Assembly (NCBI GenBank): GCA_030655715.1
Contig: JAUSPR010000110.1
Location: 1-5,104, forward strand
DNA: 5,104 bases
Reading direction: 5' to 3'
Source: Thermoplasmata archaeon
GTDB taxonomy: Archaea; Thermoplasmatota; Thermoplasmata; SG8-5
The position numbers and the translations under genes were made by a program. Under the pieces are notes generated by a model. That model was not told the origin of the DNA, searched no databases, and was given only the letters and a program-made list of their open reading frames with translations. Of the stretch, positions 1-4,881 are shown one piece after another (within the stretch, counting starts at the first letter, position 1; every line of letters starts with the position of its first letter).

Positions 1-48
1 TTCGATTGCGTTCTTCTTTTCCAGTTTCTTAGTTTCTACTTCGTACAT
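1..48 (-). CDS. Partial unrecognised protein, N-terminal 16 codons, runs off the left edge
   Basis: A minus-strand frame is open from position 162 to the window edge. I place the start at ATG 48-46 because an SD-like GAGGG lies 7 bases upstream and a TATA-like TTTATG at 84-89 would put a transcription start near 61. From this start the protein begins MYEVETKKLEKKNAIE, a charged N-terminus, and continues outside the window. The open frame upstream of ATG 48 reads LPKGTSASLYVVDNIYNIEG, which could also be coding. A TTG at 138-136 is an alternative start without a visible SD. A third possibility is that this is the frameshifted continuation of the 77-codon ORF just upstream. I recognise no family from these few residues. 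Confidence 0.4.
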   Translation of the reverse strand, partial: MYEVETKKLEKKNAIE

Positions 49-134
49 GGGTATTCCCTCAATATTGTAGATATTGTCTACTACATAAAGGGAGGCAGAT
101 GTGCCTTTTGGTAGATTGAATGATTTGGTAATTT

Positions 135-368
135 TCAATTGGGTAATTGACGGGACGGCATATTACCTGCCACAATTAACAAATTTACAATTAACAAATC
201 GACAATTTCAGAAGACTGAACTCTTACGGGTATGGACACGAAAAGACTCTCTATCGGAACACTAGAAGTGGTAATGAACTCGTCCTGGCGCTCCTTCTGG
301 CCTTTGACGGACTTTTCCCATTCCTCCCTGGCCCCTTTGAGATTGCTCTTCGGTTTTTTACTTGGCAT
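135..368 (-). CDS. Unrecognised 77-residue protein, lysine/glutamate-rich N-terminus
   Basis: The start at ATG 368-366 is supported by an SD-like AGGTGA (373-378) four bases upstream and by a TATA-like element near 410-417. Residues 1-30 are strongly charged (KKPKSNLKGAREEWEKSVKG, then more K/R/E/Q). Residues 55-67 are hydrophobic and contain a tandem five-residue repeat, VDLLI/VNLLI, from a 15-base duplication. No domain is recognisable, and no signal peptide or convincing membrane helix is present. It is divergent from the ATPase at 530 and shares the GTAC-rich intergenic region with it, so co-regulation is possible. The C-terminal part from about residue 40 looks less protein-like than the start. 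The frame ends at 135 while the adjacent frame is open from 162 to the edge, so this may be the 5' half of a frameshifted gene. Confidence 0.45.
   Translation of the reverse strand: MPSKKPKSNLKGAREEWEKSVKGQKERQDEFITTSSVPIESLFVSIPVRVQSSEIVDLLIVNLLIVAGNMPSRQLPN
172..199. repeat. Tandem 15-base direct repeat, two copies
   Basis: The 13-mer ACAATTAACAAAT occurs at 172-184 and again at 187-199, a period of 15 bases. It lies inside the 77-codon minus-strand ORF and adds a multiple of three, so it keeps the frame and gives the repeated VDLLI/VNLLI peptide. It looks like a simple slippage duplication. Confidence 0.75.
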
Positions 369-372
369 GCGC

Positions 373-417
373 TCACCTAAGATAGATAATGCCAGATAAA
401 GCAGGATAGAATATTAG
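373..417 (-). promoter_or_regulatory. Candidate promoter and SD for the 77-residue ORF
   Basis: On the minus strand a TATA-like CTAATATT lies at 410-417. Counting about 26 bases downstream gives a start near 388 and a leader of about 20 bases. The leader contains AGGTGA (373-378), which matches the archaeal anti-SD region, four bases before ATG 368. The TATA match is only moderate. Confidence 0.4.
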
Positions 418-442
418 GGTTTCGGATTGGAAAATGTCAGAT

Positions 443-495
443 ACGTACATTGAATTGTACGAATGTGTGCATTATTCGTACATTGTGACGTACAT
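443..495. promoter_or_regulatory. Symmetric GTAC array, candidate operator in a divergent promoter region
   Basis: GTAC occurs at 445-448, 457-460, 478-481 and 490-493, with start-to-start spacings of 12, 21 and 12 bases. All four sites are symmetric about position 469. The inner pair is part of a perfect 9-bp inverted repeat, TGTACGAAT (456-464) and ATTCGTACA (474-482), separated by 9 bases. ACGTACAT is also repeated directly at 443-450 and 488-495. The array ends next to the BRE/TATA region of the ATPase gene and lies about 25 bases upstream of the candidate promoter of the 77-residue ORF. The layout resembles paired dimer sites for a regulator. The regulator is unknown. Confidence 0.55.
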
Positions 496-530
496 AAAAT
501 ACATATAGGTGCGTTGTATTCGTCCTTATA
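492..530 (+). promoter_or_regulatory. TATA promoter giving a leaderless ATPase mRNA
   Basis: An A/T-rich element, AAAATACATATA (496-507), has its core TACATATA centred near 503.5. That is 26-27 bases before the A of ATG 530, the usual archaeal TATA-to-start distance. No SD sequence precedes ATG 530. Together these favour a leaderless transcript starting at or next to the ATG. They argue against GTG 509, which would lie only 2 bases after the TATA box. Confidence 0.6.
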
Positions 531-1825
531 TGAATCTCTCCCGAATTATCGAGTACAATCCCTGGTGGGATACTGGGCAGGTCAGAAAAGAATTATCACC
601 GGATTACAAAAGGCAGATGCTGGCAGAAATTCTTTCTTCTTTCGAGTCCAGGTACGTTTCTGTACTCAGGGGGCCGCGCAGAACTGGGAAATCCACACTT
701 CTATATCAGTCAATAGCCAATCTGCTATCCGATGATGTAGAGCCAGAATCAATCCTGTATTTTTCCTTTGACGCGGAGGACGGCACCATTCAAAATCTGC
801 TTGATGAGTATCGAAATTCGATCCTGGGTGCGCCGCTGGAATCCAAGAAAAGAATTTATGTGTTTCTGGACGAGGTTCAGAAATGCAAGGGTTGGGCCGA
901 ACAGGTCAAACGCAACTATGACCTTTACCCCAATATCAAATTTGTATTGAGCGGCTCTGTGAGCTTCGAGCTGGGGGCCGGAACCACAGAGAGCCTGGCC
1001 GGTCGCGCCAGGGAACTTGTGCTTCTGCCAATGTCTTTCAGGGAGTACCTCGAACTCCGAGGAGAAGATTTGCCGAAGGCAGGTTCCGCACTCAAGGAGT
1101 ATCTTCTGGCAGAAAGGCGACTGCGCCCTTATTTCAATCATTACCTGACAACTGGCGGGTTTCCCGAGATTGCACTGGAAGAGAGTCAAAACGCGATAAA
1201 GGAGTACGTGCTTTCAAGCATAGTTCGCAGGGTAGTTTATGGCGACCTTTTCGAAAATGGAAGGACTGGAGATCCGGAGTCAATGATGGCTTTGCTGCGC
1301 GCAATTTCGGAGAAGCCGGGAATATTACTGAACTATGACCATTTGGGCTCTGACATCGGGCGGGACAGACGAACCGTATCCTCTTACATTAACCGTCTGG
1401 AATACACCATGATAATCCGGACCCTTGGCAATATCACCGGAAGTGCGCTGTCTTCCAGCAGAAAACACCGAAAGGCATATCCTGTATCGTCTGCCATGAC
1501 CTATGCTTTCAAGGGCCATGACCTAGCCGAGGAAGACCTTGGCAGGGTGTATGAAATAGCAGTGATGAATCATCTGGATGCGCATTATTTCTGGCGCCGC
1601 CCCAGATATGAGGTGGATTTCATTACAGGGGATAACGCCGAGATAGCAACAGAGGTCAAGTTGAGCGGAGAGGGGCGGTTCCACTTCGGGCAATACGCTG
1701 AAATTCGAAATCTGGACAAGGCGATGGTGGTCACGAAAAGCATTTCCGGAAATGGCAAGGCCGGCGGGATTGCCTTCGAGAAGGTTCCGGCCTGGGCGTT
1801 GTGCGCGGGTTATACTATTCGGTAA
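530..1825 (+). CDS. AAA-type ATPase with DUF4143 / nuclease-like C-terminal domain
   Basis: This is a 431-residue member of the AAA_14-DUF4143 family, common in archaea and bacteria and mostly of unknown role. Numbered from ATG 530, it has a typical family opening (EYNPWW, 8-13), Walker A GPRRTGKST (48-56), Walker B YVFLDEVQ (110-117), a sensor-like VLSGSVS (139-145), and the family segment AGRARELVLLPMSFREYL (157-173 region). GGFPE is at 209-213. A winged-helix-like stretch covers about 259-299. The C-terminus carries FWRR..YEVDF (354-364) and EVK (375-377), the D...ExK pattern of PD-(D/E)xK nuclease-fold domains often seen in this family. Length and motifs look intact. The in-frame GTG at 509 would add seven residues but lies only 2 bases past the TATA box, so I reject it. 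No membrane segment is seen. The biological role is not evident from the neighbours. Confidence 0.9.
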   Translation: MNLSRIIEYNPWWDTGQVRKELSPDYKRQMLAEILSSFESRYVSVLRGPRRTGKSTLLYQSIANLLSDDVEPESILYFSFDAEDGTIQNLLDEYRNSILGAPLESKKRIYVFLDEVQKCKGWAEQVKRNYDLYPNIKFVLSGSVSFELGAGTTESLAGRARELVLLPMSFREYLELRGEDLPKAGSALKEYLLAERRLRPYFNHYLTTGGFPEIALEESQNAIKEYVLSSIVRRVVYGDLFENGRTGDPESMMALLRAISEKPGILLNYDHLGSDIGRDRRTVSSYINRLEYTMIIRTLGNITGSALSSSRKHRKAYPVSSAMTYAFKGHDLAEEDLGRVYEIAVMNHLDAHYFWRRPRYEVDFITGDNAEIATEVKLSGEGRFHFGQYAEIRNLDKAMVVTKSISGNGKAGGIAFEKVPAWALCAGYTIR

Positions 1826-2037
1826 TTGAAAAGAACAATAAATAACAATATCAAATTTAAATAATGTAGCGAAAAAGGTTGTCTGGTTACGGACATTCAG
1901 CTAGCCTTCTTCAATTTGTCTGATGGCATAATCGAACCTCTGCTGATGATTGGAGATGAGGGCAAAAGGGAATGTTAGGGGTTCGATGCTTGGCTTCCAA
2001 ATGTTTGGATATGAAATGAGGTACAATCAGGATTGCA
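1826..2037. other. Convergent intergenic gap between the ATPase and the downstream pilin
   Basis: This 212-base gap separates two genes that end towards each other. I see no strong oligo-T terminator for either. The only notable content is a 41-codon minus-strand frame (1901-2026, TTG start) ending HQQRFDYAIRQIEEG. It could be the C-terminal remnant of a lost gene or chance. It has no ATG and no clear SD. Confidence 0.4.
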
Positions 2038-2547
2038 TTATGGAACTGTCTGGAATGATTTTTTACCGGCCATTTCAACTATTGAATCGCTTGGATAATG
2101 GAATACCCTCACATAATAGTAAGTGAATGGCTCAAGACCGTAGATAGTGATGTGATCACCTCCTCCGATGAGGTTTCCGTCCGGGTTGAAGTCGAAATAG
2201 AACGCTGTGATATTGGCATTAGAGCATGCAAGGGTGTAATTCTCTGTGTCAACGGCGGAGAACCATGTGAGGTTGAAGAAATGTCCATTTTCATCTTGAA
2301 TTAATAATTTTATATGCATTGGAGATGCTTCAGGCTGAAAGTTTCCGAAGGTGATTGTTGCAGAATTGTTTGAATTCGGCGACATATCCTGCCAGCTCCC
2401 GGCCGGCGCAAGTGACATAGTACTGTTATCGCCAGTCATGCCAATAACCATCACATACAAGACAGCAGCCAGAACCACCGTAATGGCAACCATGAGAATA
2501 GTTGCAATGACTGGCGATACAGCATTTTCCTTCCATTTGAGTTTCAT
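2038..2547 (-). CDS. Archaeal type IV pilin (Pilin_N family), paralogue A
   Basis: This 169-residue protein is a predicted pilus or surface-filament subunit. Its short basic leader, MKLKWKENA, precedes VSPVIATILMVAITVVLAAV, the class III signal region of the archaeal Pilin_N family (formerly DUF1628). The expected prepilin-peptidase cut is between A9 and V10, and the hydrophobic helix runs to about residue 37. The rest should be an extracellular beta-rich head. The head carries five N-X-S/T sequons (N41, N60, N92, N103, N112), so N-glycosylation is possible, and it is rich in Tyr and Phe. It is full-length homologous to the pilin at 2727-3251: ITFG at 65-68, then PMxIK near 76-80, and a closing Y..SDS...G..SF..P pattern. 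The start at ATG 2547 is fixed by the leader and follows an imperfect SD (AGGAAGGG, 2554-2561). It has its own promoter. Confidence 0.9.
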   Translation of the reverse strand: MKLKWKENAVSPVIATILMVAITVVLAAVLYVMVIGMTGDNSTMSLAPAGSWQDMSPNSNNSATITFGNFQPEASPMHIKLLIQDENGHFFNLTWFSAVDTENYTLACSNANITAFYFDFNPDGNLIGGGDHITIYGLEPFTYYYVRVFHYPSDSIVEMAGKKSFQTVP

Positions 2548-2553
2548 AAACAG

Positions 2554-2598
2554 CCCTTCCTACGCGATTAATATACTGATTAAGCATATAAAATTTGT
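2554..2598 (-). promoter_or_regulatory. Promoter and SD of pilin A
   Basis: On the minus strand a TATA box, TTTTATATGC (2584-2593), is preceded by an A-rich BRE-like AACAAA. Counting about 26 bases gives a start near 2563 and a leader of about 16 bases. The leader holds a purine-rich, imperfect SD, AGGAAGGG (2554-2561), six bases before ATG 2547. Confidence 0.6.
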
Positions 2599-2660
2599 TA
2601 TGAGAAACATTTTAAACTGAACTGTCCGCTGTGAGTTCAGGGATGCCTAACCAATCAAGA

Positions 2661-2716
2661 ATGAAAAAAGTTTAAAAAAATCAAAAATAAAAGATTAAAG
2701 GGGTCATGAGACCCCT
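2661..2716 (-). terminator. Hairpin plus oligo-T terminator of pilin B
   Basis: Just after the pilin B stop codon, the minus strand forms a 7-bp stem AGGGGTC/GACCCCT (2699-2705 and 2710-2716) with a four-base loop. It is followed downstream by oligo-T tracts of about 4, 5, 7 and 6 residues (2692 down to 2664). Archaeal termination is driven by oligo-T. The added GC-rich stem makes it look like a bacterial intrinsic terminator. It separates the transcription units of the two pilins. Confidence 0.75.
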
Positions 2717-2726
2717 ATATTCTAGT

Positions 2727-3251
2727 TTATGGGGTTGAGAAAGAAGTTGATCCAACCATTGAGCAAAGGCTGTCTGATCCGTAGTGGTAGATGGTCACAG
2801 TGTAACTAGTGTGTTCACCAATGCCTGTAACTGTTATAAAGTCACCTGCGTTGACTGCGTTTCCAGCGAAGTTCGTGTCAGTGTATGTAGCTGCTAATCC
2901 TGATGTTCCTGTTCCACCAGTAGCGCCCATGTCGAAGGGAGAAGCACTAGGAGCTGTGGGGAAGACCAGTTCGATTACGCCTCCGCCAGCCGAGTTGTTA
3001 GTTATAATGACTTTTATGTTCATCGGTGCTGGTACGGGGCTGAACGTTCCAAAGGTTATCTTTTCACTAGTGCCACTGATTGGGTCAAAAGTGACTGCTC
3101 CTGCTGGTGCAGTATCTGTTGTTCCTCCGCTCATGCCGATGACCATCACATACAAAACGGCCGCCAACACCACGGTAATTGCGACCATCAAAATGGTTGC
3201 AATAACCGGGGACACTGCGTCTTCTTCTCTCTTCTTGTATACTTTTCTCAT
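2727..3251 (-). CDS. Archaeal type IV pilin (Pilin_N family), paralogue B
   Basis: This is a 174-residue predicted pilus or surface-filament subunit. A basic leader, MRKVYKKREEDA, precedes VSPVIATILMVAITVVLAAV, with the prepilin-peptidase cut expected between A12 and V13 and a hydrophobic helix to about residue 40. The 29 residues from A12 are identical to those from A9 in the other pilin. The head is rich in Gly, Thr and Ala, with a low-complexity glycine/threonine loop near 110-125. It shares ITFG at 65-68, PMNIK at 76-80 and YHYGSDS...G..SFSTP at the end with the paralogue. It has a single N-X-S/T sequon (N85), against five in the paralogue. ATG 3251 is supported by a perfect AGGAGG (3259-3264) seven bases upstream. 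Its stronger SD, TATA box and terminator suggest it is the more highly expressed of the pair, which is inference. Confidence 0.92.
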   Translation of the reverse strand: MRKVYKKREEDAVSPVIATILMVAITVVLAAVLYVMVIGMSGGTTDTAPAGAVTFDPISGTSEKITFGTFSPVPAPMNIKVIITNNSAGGGVIELVFPTAPSASPFDMGATGGTGTSGLAATYTDTNFAGNAVNAGDFITVTGIGEHTSYTVTIYHYGSDSLCSMVGSTSFSTP

Positions 3252-3258
3252 ATTATGT

Positions 3259-3320
3259 CCTCCTTTGTAGGCTTTTTCCTACAATAGGCAAAATTAGGGG
3301 GATAGTATTTATAATTTTCT
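3259..3320 (-). promoter_or_regulatory. Promoter and SD of pilin B
   Basis: On the minus strand TTATAAATA (3306-3314) is a strong TATA box with an A-rich BRE-like AGAAAA upstream (about 3315-3320). A start about 26 bases downstream falls near 3284. A consensus SD, AGGAGG (3259-3264), lies seven bases before ATG 3251. Confidence 0.75.
3265..3284 (-). promoter_or_regulatory. 5' leader hairpin of the pilin B mRNA
   Basis: The minus strand reads TTGTAGG (3284-3278), loop AAAAAG, CCTACAA (3271-3265): a perfect 7-bp stem with a six-base loop. Its first base coincides with the transcription start predicted from the TATA box, and its last base touches the AGGAGG SD. It could protect the mRNA 5' end, tune ribosome access, or act as a DNA operator just past the start. 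Confidence 0.55.
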
Positions 3321-3402
3321 CTTTGATTAACGGCAAATGATGATGTAAACTTCGGCAATTGCAGATACCCCCCCAGCTAGATATATCAAATTTCGAGAAT
3401 GA

Positions 3403-4881
3403 TTATTCAATTTCGCCGAGCTTCTTTTTCACCTGAGACAGCTCGACCCAGGCAAAGGCATTGCTCGGGTCTATCTCCAATGCCCGTTCAAGGCTCTTCT
3501 GGGCCCTCTTGAGGTCTCCGGCTGATTCCTGTTCCTTGGCTTTCTTGAGCCATTTTTCACTACTGCTGGATAGCACAGATTGCGAATATTCAACTGTTCT
3601 TGTGTATTCGCCGATGCTTTTAGCCACTTCCTTGTTGACCAGGCTGATTGCCATTAATTCGGACTGGTCGGCATTGCTTAGCTTTTCCAGGTCTGTGAAT
3701 CCAGCATCCACCAATCTCTGGGCAATGTCCCTTGTCACCAGCGGAATAGTGCAAAGCTCGTTGATGGCATTGGCCTCGTCAAGCACGTTCTCCGTAACAC
3801 ACAGACCCTTGGAACTGGACTGTACCGCGACCTTGCCTTTTCTGTATTTTGTATTGCTCATGGACTCTATTTCGATGAACATCCGGCCCTGGTTATCGAT
3901 GGTCAGCGATAGAACGCCATCCGCCAAATGCTTCAAAGTGGACATCACGCGCTCGTCATGCGCGCCTTCCTCAACAACAAAAAGACTGGCAATGCCCCTT
4001 TCCTGGAATCTGGATTTCTGCCTTCGAACGAATTCGATGACATCAGAAAGACTGTAAATATTCAATGCTGGCGTTATGAGGTCCACGGCAGCTCTTGACG
4101 TCGGAGCGAAAGATAATTCTTCTATAGCCTTGGCAAAGGCAATGCCCAGATTGGCTATGTCTTTGGAAGGCACGAGAACAGAACCATGCTCCTCTATGCC
4201 GATTACGGCTCTGCTCTTCTGGGAGTACCAGTCCACAATTTTCAATCTGCCTTTGATTTCTTGCGACTGGACGTTCACGCCCATTCTGGACATGCGTTCC
4301 CGGAGCTCGTTCACGTTGACTGTGGACAAAACAGCCACGCCTGCGCCTCCGCGGTTCAGGCCTTCTGCAAGGAACTGGAAGGCAAAATTGTACTTTGCAG
4401 TGCCTGGCGGCCCTAGGAGAAGTGTCATTTCTGAACGAGGAAAACCGTTTCCCAGAATATTGTCCAGGCCTTCGATGCCGGATGGGATGAATTCAGCCAT
4501 CGCGCCCTTCAATATGTGGTCCTTAATCCCGAGCCTGGAGAAAGGGTCGTGAAATTGCTTCATCACAGTTGTAACGATGGATTCCGCGTTCTTGAAAGCT
4601 TTTTCCTGGCCAGCAGAGAAAGCTACCACATCCATCAATGAATCGAATGCCAATGAAAGATTTTGCACAACCTGGTATTCGCTTCCCTGCCTGATATTCA
4701 CGGAAATTCGATAATTATCCTCAACATGAATGCCCTCAAGAGCGGGAATGTCCTTCCTCAGGCGCTCAAGCTTTCTTAACAGCAAATTTTTTGTGACCTC
4801 GTCGTCCTGGCTTTTCAAGTAGTCTGTGAAAAGTTTCTCGAAGACCATCGAAGCTTCCAGGGAACCGCCGCTGTCAACCAT
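3403..4881 (-). CDS. KaiC/RAD55-family ATPase-like protein with altered P-loop, HhH-like region and TPR
   Basis: This 492-residue cytoplasmic protein has four regions. Residues 12-112 form an unrecognised alpha/beta domain. Residues about 132-345 are a KaiC-like RecA fold opening FIPSGIEGLDNILGNGFPRS, with P-loop GPPGTAKYN (157-165), Walker B-like RAAVDLITP (263-271) and the family's EEGAHDERVMSTLKHLADGV (304-323). Residues 375-425 resemble the RadA-type tandem HhH region (IPLVTRDIAQRLVDAGFTDL), but the glycine hairpins are replaced. Residues 445-488 form one TPR (AGDLKRAQKSLERALEIDPS). The P-loop lacks the usual Gly and Ser/Thr around Lys163, and the paired catalytic Glu expected before NELRERM (191-197) is absent, so hydrolysis is doubtful. 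ATG 4881 has an SD-like AAGGTG seven bases upstream. A later ATG (residue 12) is less likely. RAD55-like proteins, including ArlH of archaella, often regulate filaments or signalling. Its position upstream of two pilins fits such a role, but this is inference. Confidence 0.88.
   Translation of the reverse strand: MVDSGGSLEASMVFEKLFTDYLKSQDDEVTKNLLLRKLERLRKDIPALEGIHVEDNYRISVNIRQGSEYQVVQNLSLAFDSLMDVVAFSAGQEKAFKNAESIVTTVMKQFHDPFSRLGIKDHILKGAMAEFIPSGIEGLDNILGNGFPRSEMTLLLGPPGTAKYNFAFQFLAEGLNRGGAGVAVLSTVNVNELRERMSRMGVNVQSQEIKGRLKIVDWYSQKSRAVIGIEEHGSVLVPSKDIANLGIAFAKAIEELSFAPTSRAAVDLITPALNIYSLSDVIEFVRRQKSRFQERGIASLFVVEEGAHDERVMSTLKHLADGVLSLTIDNQGRMFIEIESMSNTKYRKGKVAVQSSSKGLCVTENVLDEANAINELCTIPLVTRDIAQRLVDAGFTDLEKLSNADQSELMAISLVNKEVAKSIGEYTRTVEYSQSVLSSSSEKWLKKAKEQESAGDLKRAQKSLERALEIDPSNAFAWVELSQVKKKLGEIE

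Noticed and set aside
1..111. Plus-strand open frame at the left edge (about 36 codons to a TAG)
   Set aside because: It is rich in Phe, Leu and Tyr as expected from the antisense of a Lys/Glu-rich frame, and the minus-strand reading has an SD and a plausible start.
136..150. Short inverted repeat CAATT/AATTG near the end of the 77-codon ORF
   Set aside because: A 5-bp A/T-rich stem is expected by chance and has no adjacent T tract in a useful position.
443..495. GTAC repeats as a CRISPR array
   Set aside because: The repeats are only 4-9 bases, symmetric rather than uniformly spaced, and have no spacer-like units or cas genes nearby.
509..529. GTG 509 as the ATPase start
   Set aside because: It begins only 2 bases after the TATA box; the ATG at 530 fits the TATA spacing and the usual family N-terminus.
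463..735. Plus-strand frame of 90 codons overlapping the start of the ATPase
   Set aside because: It is out of frame with the ATPase, starts within the GTAC array upstream of the TATA box and has no SD.
749..1189. Minus-strand open frame of 146 codons inside the ATPase gene
   Set aside because: The opposite strand encodes Walker A and B motifs and the family core there; this frame has no recognisable features.
2809..3270. Long plus-strand open frame (153 codons) opposite pilin B
   Set aside because: It is antisense to a pilin with clear family motifs and is explained by the pilin's codon pattern; its own SD-like context is absent.
3368..3374. C7 homopolymer after the KaiC-like gene
   Set aside because: It is outside coding sequence and forms no hairpin or T tract; at most a site prone to sequencing error.
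3461..4552. Plus-strand open frames of 198 and 158 codons opposite the KaiC-like gene
   Set aside because: They lie wholly antisense to a protein with recognised KaiC and TPR signatures and show no domain-like sequence.
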